Assembly: GCA_947259045.1 (NCBI GenBank)
Contig: CAMYKZ010000024.1
Location: 1 to 42,329, forward strand
Direction: 5' to 3'
Source: an uncultured Afifella sp.
GTDB lineage: Bacteria; Pseudomonadota; Alphaproteobacteria; Rhizobiales; Afifellaceae
DNA length: 42,329 bases
Below the pieces are notes generated by a model. That model was not told where the DNA came from. It was given only the letters and a program-made list of their open reading frames with translations, and searched no databases. Positions 1 through 8,112 of this stretch are shown here, piece by piece. A program made the translations under genes and the position numbers. Position 1 is the first letter of the stretch. Each line of letters opens with the position of its first letter.

Positions 1-1427
1 TGCACATGCTCTCCAAGGCCGCCTTCAACGGCCTTCTGAAGACACTGGAAGAACCGCCGGAGCATGTGAAGTTCATTTTCGCGACGACGGAAATCCGCCG
101 CGTCCCGGTCACCGTGCTGTCGCGCTGCCAGCGCTTCGACCTGCGCCGTATCGAACCGGACGTGCTGATCACGCATCTCAAGGAGATTGCCGAACTGGAG
201 AAAATTACAGCCGGCGAGGACGCGCTGGCGCTGATCGCCCGCGCCGCCGAGGGTTCGGTGCGCGATGCGCTGTCGATCCTCGATCAGGCGATTGCCCACG
301 GCGCCGGCACGGTTGAGACGGAAACCGTCCGCGACATGCTTGGGCTGGCCGACCGGGCGCGCATCATCGACCTGTTCGAGCACGTCATGCGCGGCGATAC
401 GGAAGCGGCGCTGGAAGAGTGGCAGGCGCTGTACGAGACGGGCGCCGACGCCCATGTGGTGCTGGCCGACCTGGCCGAGTTCACCCACCTGGTGACGCGG
501 CTGAAGCTGGCGCCGGAACTGGCGCAAAGATCGGCCGTTGCGCCGGAGGAGCGCGAACGCGGCAGGACATTTGCCGAGGGCCTCAGCCTCCGCGTCCTGT
601 CGCGCTGCTGGCAGATGCTCTTGAAGGGCCTTGAGGAGGTGGCGCAAGCGCCGCGCCCGGCGATCGCCGCCGACATGGTGCTGGTCAGGCTGTGCCACGC
701 CGCCGACCTGCCGACGCCGGACGAAGCACTGAAAATGCTGCACGAGGGCAACGTTTCGCAGCCCCAGGCCGGGACACAGGCGGCACAGGCCGCGCCTGCT
801 GCGCCTGAACCCGCTCCGGCAATGGTCTCCGCGCCTGATGAAACCAGAGCGGCGGATAGCCCGGCGGCGACACCAGAGCCTGATGATCGCTTCGCCCTGC
901 CGCCGCTTGATGCCTATGACGAACTGGCGCCGGCAAAGGCCGAAACGGAGCAGCCGCCGCAGCCCGATACCCGTTCTGATACGCAGGCGGACGATACAAG
1001 ACCGATCCGCAGTTTCGAGGATCTGGTTCAATTCGCCAATGAGCGGCGCGACCGGCTTGCGGTCTTCGCGCTGGAGCGGCATGTGCGCCCGGTGCGCTGC
1101 GAGTGGGGCAAGCTGGAGATCGCGCTGACGGAAGACGCCGACCCGGAACTGCCGCAGATCCTGGTGGAGAAACTGCTGGAATGGACCGGTGAGCGCTGGG
1201 TGGTGGCGGTGGTCGGCGAAACGCAGACCCTGTCGGTGCACGAATCGCGGGCAGAACGGCGCGCCAGCCTGATCGAAGAGGCGCGCAACGACCCCCTCGT
1301 TGCCGGTGTGCTTGGCGCCTTTCCCGGTTCGGCGATCGTCGATGTGCGCGAACGTGGGAGCGGCGAGAACGAAGACCCGGCGGAAGATACCGGCGGGCAA
1401 CAGATGAAACAGAGCAGGGAAAACTGA
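1..1427 (+). CDS. dnaX: DNA polymerase III subunit gamma/tau (C-terminal part)
   Basis: The 5' end lies outside the window: the frame is open from the first bases, where [19 protein letters not shown] continues an AAA+ clamp-loader ATPase. Visible parts are the sensor-1 region (FIFATTE), the arginine-bearing CQRFDLR stretch and the sensor-2 motif [12 protein letters not shown], followed by the helical collar domain. An Ala/Pro-rich linker (about residues 255-335 of the visible part) leads to a C-terminal tau-type domain. DnaX loads the beta sliding clamp and links the polymerase cores to the helicase. It is followed after 2 bp by ybaB and then recR, a widely conserved bacterial order that suggests co-transcription. 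I saw no slippery site that would make a separate gamma product. Identification is secure; only the true start is missing. Confidence 0.96.
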   Translation, partial: HMLSKAAFNGLLKTLEEPPEHVKFIFATTEIRRVPVTVLSRCQRFDLRRIEPDVLITHLKEIAELEKITAGEDALALIARAAEGSVRDALSILDQAIAHGAGTVETETVRDMLGLADRARIIDLFEHVMRGDTEAALEEWQALYETGADAHVVLADLAEFTHLVTRLKLAPELAQRSAVAPEERERGRTFAEGLSLRVLSRCWQMLLKGLEEVAQAPRPAIAADMVLVRLCHAADLPTPDEALKMLHEGNVSQPQAGTQAAQAAPAAPEPAPAMVSAPDETRAADSPAATPEPDDRFALPPLDAYDELAPAKAETEQPPQPDTRSDTQADDTRPIRSFEDLVQFANERRDRLAVFALERHVRPVRCEWGKLEIALTEDADPELPQILVEKLLEWTGERWVVAVVGETQTLSVHESRAERRASLIEEARNDPLVAGVLGAFPGSAIVDVRERGSGENEDPAEDTGGQQMKQSREN

Positions 1428-1429
1428 AC

Positions 1430-1762
1430 ATGGACCTGATGGGTATGATGAAGAAGGGACTTCCCGGACTGCAGGAAATGCAGGAGAAAATGCAGACCTT
1501 GCAGGACGAGATCGCCAATATGGAGGTTGCCGGTTCGTCCGGTGCCGGGCTGGTCAGCGTCATTGTCGACGGCAAGGGCGGCCTGAAAAGCGTCAAGATC
1601 GATCCATCGCTGATGAATGCGGACGAAATTGAGATCCTGGAAGATCTGATCGTCGCCGCAGCCGGCGATGCGCGCACCAGGGCGGAGGGCGAAGCACAGG
1701 CGAAGATGCAGGAGCTGACAGCCGGCCTGCCGCTGCCGCCGGGCATGAAACTGCCGTTTTAG
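1430..1762 (+). CDS. ybaB: YbaB/EbfC family nucleoid-associated protein
   Basis: A 110-residue protein of normal YbaB/EbfC size. It opens with a Met-rich helix ([10 protein letters not shown]), continues with a heptad-like helix rich in Q, E and M (about residues 14-30) and a short beta segment ending in [18 protein letters not shown], and closes with the Pro-rich tail [12 protein letters not shown] typical of the family. Family members form dimers that bind DNA and affect nucleoid structure. The gene starts 2 bp after dnaX ends and lies 28 bp before recR, so the three are very probably one transcript. The name rests on both sequence and context. Confidence 0.95.
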   Translation: MDLMGMMKKGLPGLQEMQEKMQTLQDEIANMEVAGSSGAGLVSVIVDGKGGLKSVKIDPSLMNADEIEILEDLIVAAAGDARTRAEGEAQAKMQELTAGLPLPPGMKLPF

Positions 1763-1790
1763 GTCCTGCCGGAAAACAAATGAGACCGAA

Positions 1791-2396
1791 ATGAGCCAGG
1801 GCAGCGCCGGACCGGAAATCGAACGGCTGATCCAGCTTCTGGCGCGGCTGCCGGGGCTCGGGCCGCGCTCGGCGCGGCGCGCGGCTTTGCACCTGATGAA
1901 AAAGAAGGACGCGCTGCTGGAGCCGCTGGCGCGGGCCATGGCGGAGGCCGTTGAAACAGTGCGGCTCTGTTCCGTCTGCGGCAATGTCGATACCAGCGAC
2001 CCATGCGGCATCTGCGCCGACGCGAGGCGCGATGCCTCCCTGCTTGTCGTCGTGGAGGACGTCGGCGACCTGTGGGCGCTGGAGCGCGCTCTTGCCACCA
2101 GGGGCCGCTATCACGTGCTCGGCGGCACCCTGTCGCCGCTCGACGGCATCGGCCCGGACGATCTGAATATCGGCACCCTTGTCGGCCGCGCGCAGGCCGG
2201 CGAAGTGCGCGAGATCATCCTGGCGGTCAACGCGACGATGGAAGGCCAGACGACGGCCCATTACCTGACCGATCAGCTTGAGGGATCAAACGTCACGATC
2301 ACAAGGCTGGCGCACGGCGTACCGGTCGGCGGCGAGCTGGATTATCTCGACGACGGCACGCTCGCCCAGGCGATGAAGAGCCGCACGGCGATGTGA
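1791..2396 (+). CDS. recR: Recombination mediator protein RecR
   Basis: 201 residues, the usual RecR length. The order is an N-terminal helix-hairpin-helix ([19 protein letters not shown]), a zinc finger with two CxxC pairs (CSVCGN and CGIC, about residues 61-76), a TOPRIM domain beginning [15 protein letters not shown] and containing the GTLSPLDG segment, and a Walker-B-like C-terminal part with [18 protein letters not shown]. RecR works with RecO and RecF to load RecA onto gapped single-stranded DNA. It is the third gene of the dnaX-ybaB-recR set. The ATG at 1791 fits the family N-terminus. Nothing in it looks degenerate. Confidence 0.97.
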   Translation: MSQGSAGPEIERLIQLLARLPGLGPRSARRAALHLMKKKDALLEPLARAMAEAVETVRLCSVCGNVDTSDPCGICADARRDASLLVVVEDVGDLWALERALATRGRYHVLGGTLSPLDGIGPDDLNIGTLVGRAQAGEVREIILAVNATMEGQTTAHYLTDQLEGSNVTITRLAHGVPVGGELDYLDDGTLAQAMKSRTAM

Positions 2397-2544
2397 GGGA
2401 CATGCGCCGTGAGCGCCTGATTGTACCCGTCGTTTAAGCAGCCCATTCGGCAATGCGCCTAAAACGAAGCGCTCGCAATTGTTACGCAATTGTAGCCGGA
2501 CAATCTCATTCCGATTAGACTGTTCACAACAGGGAGCGCAGTGC

Positions 2545-3027
2545 ATGCCGGTTCGACTCATGATCCTCAATGGTCCGAATCTCAATCTCCTTGGTATACG
2601 CGAGCCTCACATCTATGGCTCGGTCTCTCTTATTGCCATTGAGGAAAGCTGTCGGCAGTTCGCAGAATTTCTGGAAATCGAACTCGAATTTCATCAGTCC
2701 AATCACGAAGCTGTTCTGGTTGATCTGATACAGTCGGCGCAAGCTGACGCGGATGCACTCATCATGAATCCGGCAGGCTGTTCCTTCACGTCGATCGCCA
2801 TTCCTGACGCCCTGAAGGCCTTCGACGGCCCCTACCTGGAGGTGCATGTTTCCAATATTCATGCACGCGACAAACACCATCGTCATTCCATATCGTCGAA
2901 ATTCGCAAAGGCAGTCATCTGTGGCCTGGGCCCCTATGGCTACATTGTCGCCATGCAGGCCGCTGTCCAGTTGCTGGGCGAACTTCCCGAGATATTGCCA
3001 GCGCCGATGCGTGACGGGCCGCGCTGA
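2545..3027 (+). CDS. AroQ-family (type II) 3-dehydroquinate dehydratase-like protein, atypical
   Basis: 160 residues with the type II dehydroquinase (flavodoxin-like) fold signature: ILNGPNLNLLGIREPHIYG at the N-terminus, QSNHEAVLVDLI in the middle and LEVHVSNIHAR later. I chose ATG 2545 because AGGGAG at 2531-2536 sits 8 bp upstream; the frame is open further upstream without support. By my hand alignment to the known family, the catalytic R19, Y24 and H101, plus N12, N75, D88, E99 and R108, are kept. However, the histidine of the family's HTS motif is F81 and the second substrate-binding arginine is H112. The usual GAY/GGL before HTS is AGC here. It may be a catabolic or altered-specificity paralogue rather than the shikimate-pathway enzyme. 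Its G+C looks lower than that of recR upstream. Confidence 0.8.
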   Translation: MPVRLMILNGPNLNLLGIREPHIYGSVSLIAIEESCRQFAEFLEIELEFHQSNHEAVLVDLIQSAQADADALIMNPAGCSFTSIAIPDALKAFDGPYLEVHVSNIHARDKHHRHSISSKFAKAVICGLGPYGYIVAMQAAVQLLGELPEILPAPMRDGPR

Positions 3028-3130
3028 GCCTGGTGCGAATGTATGTTGTCGGCACACGGTGTGCCAATTCGTGCCAGCGACCGATCCGCCCGGGGTGACT
3101 GCCTGACACCGCATGGCGGCAAATCAGCGA

Positions 3131-3159
3131 TTGAGCAGACGTCCGCCGTCATCTATAGA
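3131..3159 (+). promoter_or_regulatory. Sigma-70-type promoter candidate for the 3212 gene
   Basis: TTGAGC at 3131-3136 and TATAGA at 3154-3159 are separated by exactly 17 bp and lie about 50 bp upstream of the start codon at 3212. This is the cleanest housekeeping promoter I see for a single gene in the window, and it suggests the 3212 gene can be transcribed independently of the aroQ-like gene. It is inferred from consensus resemblance only. Confidence 0.5.
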
Positions 3160-3211
3160 CATTGCCGTTCACGACAGACCTCATCGATCTCCCAGGAAAG
3201 CCGGCGAAATA

Positions 3212-3910
3212 ATGACAAACAATTTTCATGTCCAGCTTCTCGATTTCTCGAACCTTCGGGAAATAGAAGGCGCCTGGACGTCCGATGACTTTGCAGCGCT
3301 CCTCGATGCCATGGAGTATGGCGACCAATCCGGGATGGGCGGCGATGAGCTGCGCGAAATGTGTCTCATGTCGCTGCAGGATCTTGAGCCCGAGGACGCT
3401 GCCTATCTGGTGCTCAAACATGACATGGGTGATGTCCTTCGAGAGGGTCAGCTGCGCAACATGGCCAATGAGATGCTCGATGAAAAACTGTGGGAGGAAT
3501 ACGTAGACCCTGCATTCCACGAGCGCCTGTTCAATGTCGGCAGCCTGCTCTATGCCGCTTTTCCGCGGACTTTCCCGGAGCCCGATGCGGTATGCGTCAA
3601 GCTGGAAGTCACGTCTGCCGACGCAGCCTCAGGGACGCTTCTGACCGCCTCACCCAACGAATCCTTTCTGGTCCGGCTGCTCGGCGACGGGATGGACGCT
3701 CACGCGGTGCTGCACCGCCTGTATGGCGAGCAACTGACGGGCAGCTCGTTTCCAAATGCCGACGAGGTTGTCTGGATCGTGCGCACGGAAGCCATTGGGG
3801 AAGACGTCATGAACATCGAGGTGATCAGTTCCGGCTATTGGCTGGATGCCCTGGACCGCACCAGATCTTACGAATCGACCGCCTACGCTGACGAAGTTCG
3901 CGCGCCGTGA
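3212..3910 (+). CDS. Hypothetical acidic soluble protein
   Basis: 232 residues starting at ATG 3212, with AGGAAAG about 11 bp upstream. The frame is open back to 3113, but that stretch contains the promoter candidate, so the shorter form is preferred. The protein is acidic, with many Asp/Glu clusters (for example TSDDFAALLDAMEYGD and LQDLEPEDAAYLV), and shows no signal peptide, membrane segment or cysteine pair. The N-terminal half looks helical; the C-terminal half (from about residue 125) looks like mixed alpha/beta. I do not recognise the family. It follows the aroQ-like gene by 184 bp on the same strand, and both have lower G+C than their flanks, so they may have been acquired together. 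Confidence 0.75.
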   Translation: MTNNFHVQLLDFSNLREIEGAWTSDDFAALLDAMEYGDQSGMGGDELREMCLMSLQDLEPEDAAYLVLKHDMGDVLREGQLRNMANEMLDEKLWEEYVDPAFHERLFNVGSLLYAAFPRTFPEPDAVCVKLEVTSADAASGTLLTASPNESFLVRLLGDGMDAHAVLHRLYGEQLTGSSFPNADEVVWIVRTEAIGEDVMNIEVISSGYWLDALDRTRSYESTAYADEVRAP

Positions 3911-3950
3911 GCCCGCCGTAATCCCGCCATAAGCCCGCCATAAGCCCTAT
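3911..3950. repeat. 11-bp tandem repeat, about 3.5 copies
   Basis: Directly after the stop codon of the 3212 gene, GCCCGCCGTAA, TCCCGCCATAA, GCCCGCCATAA and a partial GCCCTAT follow head to tail. It lies in the short convergent gap before the end of the DUF2339 gene. Each unit carries TAA at its end. It could be a slippage product; no hairpin or T-tract is evident. Confidence 0.8.
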
Positions 3951-4038
3951 GACCTTTGCATCATTGTGAGAGTGTGGCCGCACGACCGCAATCTTGCTTG
4001 GCGGCTGATCTGTGCATTGTTCAGAAATCGGCAACCTG

Positions 4039-7000
4039 TCATTCGCCGTCCGCGCCGATAGCAGCTTCTGCACCCTCGGGCGGCAGCGGTGCAGCCCCCG
4101 CCGTCTCGGCAAACACAAAGCGCTGATAGACATACCCGATGCCGACCAGCGACATGCCGAGGCCAAGGAAGGCAGCGACGCGGTAGAGATCGGTCAGGCC
4201 GGCCATGTCGCCGAGGAACACCTTGGCGACGGCCAGCAGCAGGATGGCCAGCGAGGCGTAGCGCAGTTCGCGGCTTGCAGCGATGATACCGGCCGCCAGC
4301 AGGCCGAGCGCAAGCGCAAGCCAGGCGGCGGAGATGGCGTAACTTTCCGCATCCGAGACATACGGCCATTGCAATGTTGCGCCCTGGAACCAGTGCCGCA
4401 CTTCCATCGTCACATAAGCGAACAACAAGACCAGGGCCGACACGGCGGCGGCCAGCGCTGCCTTGTCCCAGCCGCGTTGCCGGAACAGAAGGTGGAACGC
4501 AAAGGCAAAACCCGCGGGCACAAGATAGGCCAGCAGCAGATAATCGAAGATCGGCCAATTGCCGATGAAGGTGCGCCGCGCCTCGTCCATCCAGGTGGGC
4601 GAAAAGGCATTGTTGAAGACAAGTTGCACGAGCAGGATCTGGGCGGCGGACAGGGCGAACAGAATCTTGGCGCCGATATCCAGTACCGGCCAGGTGCTGA
4701 GGCGGAGCCTGTCGCGGCGGGCCATCAGCACATATGCAATCGACAGCCAGCTCAGCGACTGCAGGCTCTGTTCGAGGAAACTGTCATAGGGTGCGGTGAG
4801 CGAGCCGCTGACCCAGTAGCGGATCTGGAAGGATATCAGCAGCACGAAAAAGGCCAGCGCACCGGCTTCAAGCATCCCGACAAGGCGCTGGTCATTCGCG
4901 CCGGCGCGTTCCGTTCCCAGCCCGGCATTACCGGCAAAGACGATCGCAGCAACAATGAACGCGCCGCAGGGAATGCCGTAACCGTAGAGGATCCAGGAAA
5001 ACAGCCCGTCCGGCGCCAGGGCGTAATCGAGAACGGCCGGGTTGAGAACAAGCCGGGCGAGAACGACCGCCGCCATGATCTCGGCGATCCGGCGCAGCAT
5101 CGGGACATTGAGCCGGCTGTCGATCCAGGCCAGAGCCGGCAATTGCATCGCAAGCGCCACCGTCAGCCAGGCTTCTTCAAGCGTCATCGCGAAAGCAAGA
5201 CCGACAAAGCCCGTCACGGCGGCGGCATAAAGACCGGTCGCGAGCCGCCAATTCGGCTCCTCCCGGCGATTTGCGGCAATCGACGTTGCAAAGAACGCCA
5301 CGACCGCGAGCGCCACTGCGACCCCGGCCCAACCCACATCCTGCTGAAATTCCAGATAGCGCCAATAGGCGATGGTCAGGAGCACGACCGGCGTGATGGC
5401 TGAGACGCCGGCAAAAACCGTTGCCCGCCCGCCGCGCCACAAAGCGAAAAAGCCGCCGGCGGCGAACAGCGCACCGAACAGGACCATGGCGCGCGTGAAG
5501 GCGATCAGTTCCGGCACGATCACCGGCTGGGCAATTTTCAGACCCGGCTGGGCGACCTGGGCGATACCCTGCAGATCCGTCAGATGGGGCAGATGCCAGG
5601 TGCCGAACAGCAGGCAGACCAGAGCGGCGGCATAAGCGAAACCGAGGTCGAAATAGTCTTCGCGGCGGCCAAGCCACAGGGTTGCGGCGGCAAAGACACC
5701 CATGATCACCAGCGCCATGTCGCTATAAAGATCGACGCGCACCAGCGCGAACAGCATCAGGCCACTCGCGACAAGACCAGCCCATGCCAGCATGTCCGCC
5801 GTGTTGAAATCGGGCATGTAGAACGCAGGCGCATCACCGCTGTTATCGTTTCTGGTATCGTTGCTGATATCGTTTCTGATATCGTTTCTGGCCGTGTCCG
5901 GTTCTGGCATCCAGGGCAAACGGCGGCGGACGGCCTGAAACAAGGCGCCGACCGCCAGGGCGTAACCTCCGACGATCAGCGCGTCGCCGTCGGTGAATGA
6001 CGTGGCGAACCAGATCACGCTCCACAGCGCGGCGAGCGACAGCGCAACATAACCGAGCGGCCACCATTGCCGATAACGTACGACTGCGCATGTCGCCGCC
6101 AGAATCGCCAGAAGATAGCTGAACAATGCCAGAGCCGAAGGCGCTTCGGATGGGATCAGCGCCGGTGTCAGGAAACTGCCAAGCAGGCCGAGAAGCGCAA
6201 CGAACCAGCCCTGCAGCAGCGACAGCAGGACGCCGCCGACACCGGCAATCGTCAGCAACGCGAAAGCCACGAGCGGCGGATAGAGGTCGTAGAAGGCATA
6301 CCCGACATAGAGGCTGGCATAGGTGACAAAAACTCCGGCGGCGCTGAGCGCGGGGGGAACATAATCCGGGCTGATGGTCGCAATCGCCCGCTGGAACGGC
6401 CGCCGGCGCAACCACTCACCGCCGATGGCGAGCGAAATCCCGAGCAGCACGCCAAGGAAGGTGCGTACCGCCGGGCCAAGCAGGCCCTGTTCGATGGCAT
6501 AGGCCGTCAGGAAAATACCGGCGAGCGAAATCGCGATGGCGCCGAGCCAGACCAGCCAGCGGGACGCAAGCGAGCGCTCCAGCGCCTCCGCCGTTCGGGC
6601 TGGGTGCGGGCGGAGTTCAGGCGACGATTGGCGGGATGAGGAAATACTGGGAACGGAGACACCGGCCGGCGAAGTCCGATCACCGGCGGGAATGGCGGAA
6701 GGCGGTATCGCGGATGGCGGAACTGGTTCAGTCTGAGTATCGGGATCTGTTGCCCGTTGCCCGGGCGCAGCGTCCTCGCCGGCCATGTCGGCCATGTCGC
6801 TTGCGTCAAAATCCGTATCATCGTCCACCGGACCCAATTCATCCGACGGCACCGTTTCGGTTTGCGCAGAAAACGCGTTTGCCGCGGTATCGGGTTGAAC
6901 CTCTGTGTCAACTGGCCGGGCCAGGATCCGTCCCTGCAGCCGTTCCAGTTCGGCCCGCACCGAACCGACCTTGGCGAACAGGACAAAGATCAAGACCCAG

Positions 7001-7047
7001 GGTCCAAAAACAAGCACCAGGGCGATGATCACAAGTGACACTTCCAT
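4039..7047 (-). CDS. DUF2339 family large polytopic membrane protein
   Basis: 1002 residues. An N-terminal membrane helix (VSLVIIALVLVFGPWVLIFVLFA) is followed by a short coiled segment (GSVRAELERLQGRILAR) and a long hydrophilic stretch rich in Asp, Pro and Ser (about residues 45-155). Then come more than 20 predicted transmembrane helices, starting at WLVWLGAIAISLAGIFLTAYA. This architecture and the motif set around ALGLLAAGIIAASRELRYASLAILLLAVAKVFLGDMAGL are typical of DUF2339 proteins, whose function is not known. A soluble loop at about residues 387-402 is encoded by a 12-bp tandem repeat. It is the first gene after a gap holding two operator-like palindromes. No clear ribosome binding site is seen at 7047, so the start is the least certain part. 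Confidence 0.88.
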   Translation of the reverse strand: MEVSLVIIALVLVFGPWVLIFVLFAKVGSVRAELERLQGRILARPVDTEVQPDTAANAFSAQTETVPSDELGPVDDDTDFDASDMADMAGEDAAPGQRATDPDTQTEPVPPSAIPPSAIPAGDRTSPAGVSVPSISSSRQSSPELRPHPARTAEALERSLASRWLVWLGAIAISLAGIFLTAYAIEQGLLGPAVRTFLGVLLGISLAIGGEWLRRRPFQRAIATISPDYVPPALSAAGVFVTYASLYVGYAFYDLYPPLVAFALLTIAGVGGVLLSLLQGWFVALLGLLGSFLTPALIPSEAPSALALFSYLLAILAATCAVVRYRQWWPLGYVALSLAALWSVIWFATSFTDGDALIVGGYALAVGALFQAVRRRLPWMPEPDTARNDIRNDISNDTRNDNSGDAPAFYMPDFNTADMLAWAGLVASGLMLFALVRVDLYSDMALVIMGVFAAATLWLGRREDYFDLGFAYAAALVCLLFGTWHLPHLTDLQGIAQVAQPGLKIAQPVIVPELIAFTRAMVLFGALFAAGGFFALWRGGRATVFAGVSAITPVVLLTIAYWRYLEFQQDVGWAGVAVALAVVAFFATSIAANRREEPNWRLATGLYAAAVTGFVGLAFAMTLEEAWLTVALAMQLPALAWIDSRLNVPMLRRIAEIMAAVVLARLVLNPAVLDYALAPDGLFSWILYGYGIPCGAFIVAAIVFAGNAGLGTERAGANDQRLVGMLEAGALAFFVLLISFQIRYWVSGSLTAPYDSFLEQSLQSLSWLSIAYVLMARRDRLRLSTWPVLDIGAKILFALSAAQILLVQLVFNNAFSPTWMDEARRTFIGNWPIFDYLLLAYLVPAGFAFAFHLLFRQRGWDKAALAAAVSALVLLFAYVTMEVRHWFQGATLQWPYVSDAESYAISAAWLALALGLLAAGIIAASRELRYASLAILLLAVAKVFLGDMAGLTDLYRVAAFLGLGMSLVGIGYVYQRFVFAETAGAAPLPPEGAEAAIGADGE
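5842..5889 (-). repeat. 12-bp in-frame tandem repeat inside the DUF2339 gene
   Basis: Four consecutive 12-bp units, all close to GATATCGTTTCT on the + strand (5842-5853, 5854-5865, 5866-5877, 5878-5889). The last two are identical. On the coding strand they give Asn-Asp-rich four-residue units (RNDI RNDI SNDT RNDN). The unit length is a multiple of three, so copy-number change would keep the reading frame. Confidence 0.9.
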
Positions 7048-7335
7048 GGCTCAGCGGGCCGGCGCTGATGGAGCTGGTGCACTCCAGCGTGTCTGTTTGT
7101 GCAGAATTTCCTTTTGCCGCTTCAACATCACATTTCCACCGTGTCAATTAATTTGAACAATGTTCATATATCACATGAACGTCGTTCAACGCAACAGAAG
7201 AGATGATCGCCGACGACTGCAAATAACAGCATGGTTAATCAATCGAATCGCCTTGGACGGTCGAATATGTATCACGAAACAGATAAATTCGTTTGACGAC
7301 GGAAAAGCTGCCTTAATATTTTTCGGCGTAACCGC
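7048..7335. other. Intergenic region between the thioredoxin-like and DUF2339 genes
   Basis: A 288-bp, comparatively A+T-rich gap with no convincing gene; the short open frames here lack family features or ribosome binding sites. It holds the tandem palindromes at 7154-7188. A consensus TTGACA occurs on the minus strand at about 7147-7142, but no convincing -10 follows it. Confidence 0.7.
7154..7188. promoter_or_regulatory. Two operator-like palindromes, TGAAC-R-N-Y-GTTCA
   Basis: TGAACAATGTTCA (7154-7166) and TGAACGTCGTTCA (7176-7188) are both perfect 13-bp palindromes around a single centre base. Their centres are 22 bp apart, about two helical turns, so bound dimers would sit on the same DNA face. 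They lie 107-141 bp upstream of the DUF2339 start on its strand. The form resembles a dimeric repressor site of the TetR type, but the regulator is unknown and none is encoded next to it. Confidence 0.6.
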
Positions 7336-7950
7336 CTACCAGATATCGACCTTCTCGCCTTTCGCCCGAAGCGCTGCCGCGCGCTCATCGACGTAGGTCT
7401 GGAAATGTTTGCCCGCCGCGTAATGGTTCTCGGCGACATATTCCAGCATGGTGCGGAAATGGAACGGCTTGAAATAACCCGGCATGATGGTAACCGCCAG
7501 GTCGCGGCCGCTCTGACTGCCGTCGCCGGCCTTGTCGGGTGAAAAGAAAACCAGGGTCGGCGTATAGATCGTGCCCCATTTTTTTGCCAGATCGCGCTCT
7601 TCCATCGCCTCGCCGTCGAAATCCGTCGCCTCGCGCGAGCCGCGCAGATCAAGCTGGACGGAAACAAAATGGGCGTTCAGATAGGATACGATTTCCGGAT
7701 CGCGCAGATTGACTTCATGCAGTTCGCGGCAATAGGGGCAGCCGGCCTGTTCGATGAAGACGATCAGCTTCTTGCCCTCAGCGCCGGCCTCTGCAAGGTC
7801 TTCGCCGATGTCGAGGAAACTGTCGAGGAACCAGGGCTGAACATGCAGGCCGCTGTCTGAGAGTTCCGCGGCCGGCAATCTGTCTGCCGCCTGAGCGGTT
7901 CCACAGATGACGAGAAGTGTGAATACTGACATCAACCGCCTGAAAAGCAT
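7336..7950 (-). CDS. Periplasmic thioredoxin-like protein (SoxW type)
   Basis: 204 residues with a clear Sec signal peptide (RR, a hydrophobic core MSVFTLLVICGTA, cleavage probably after AQA at residue 21). A thioredoxin-like fold follows with the redox motif C71-P-Y-C74 in LIVFIEQAGCPYCRELH. A conserved cis-proline context (YTPTLVFF) and a C-terminal helix complete it. CPYC is the glutaredoxin-like form of CXXC and is also found in SoxW/SoxS-like and single-domain periplasmic thioredoxins. It probably reduces or protects thiols in the periplasm. No sox, cytochrome maturation or DsbD gene is adjacent, so the partner is not evident. The start at ATG 7950 is upstream of a natural signal peptide. 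Confidence 0.85.
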   Translation of the reverse strand: MLFRRLMSVFTLLVICGTAQAADRLPAAELSDSGLHVQPWFLDSFLDIGEDLAEAGAEGKKLIVFIEQAGCPYCRELHEVNLRDPEIVSYLNAHFVSVQLDLRGSREATDFDGEAMEERDLAKKWGTIYTPTLVFFSPDKAGDGSQSGRDLAVTIMPGYFKPFHFRTMLEYVAENHYAAGKHFQTYVDERAAALRAKGEKVDIW

Positions 7951-8112
7951 GGTTTCCCTCTCCTCATATTACAGTTCTTGAATATGACTATATCCGCCTG
8001 CTGCCGACGCAGCAAGGCGCGGATTCGATCAAATCTTCATCTTCCGGTTTACCGGTTTCAAACCCGGGCCGCGTAAACATCGCCATCAACTCCGATTTTC
8101 AGGTGGTACATC

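Noticed and set aside
685..1746. A 353-codon minus-strand open frame across dnaX and ybaB
   Set aside because: It is antisense to two well-identified genes and the translation is low-complexity Arg/Pro/Ser. No ribosome binding site or family motif.
4012..5403. A 463-codon open frame on the + strand
   Set aside because: It lies wholly antisense to the DUF2339 membrane protein gene. Its product is rich in R, Q, G and H with no family features, as expected for the complement of a hydrophobic protein gene in high-G+C DNA.
7154..7188. Reading the twin palindromes as an alphaproteobacterial LexA box
   Set aside because: The alphaproteobacterial SOS box is GTTC-N7-GTTC. Here the direct GTTC or GAAC copies are 18 bp apart, and the palindromic TGAAC-N3-GTTCA form does not fit.
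7160..7396. A 78-codon + strand open frame starting within the twin palindromes
   Set aside because: It runs into the 3' end of the thioredoxin-like gene on the other strand, has no ribosome binding site and no recognisable features.
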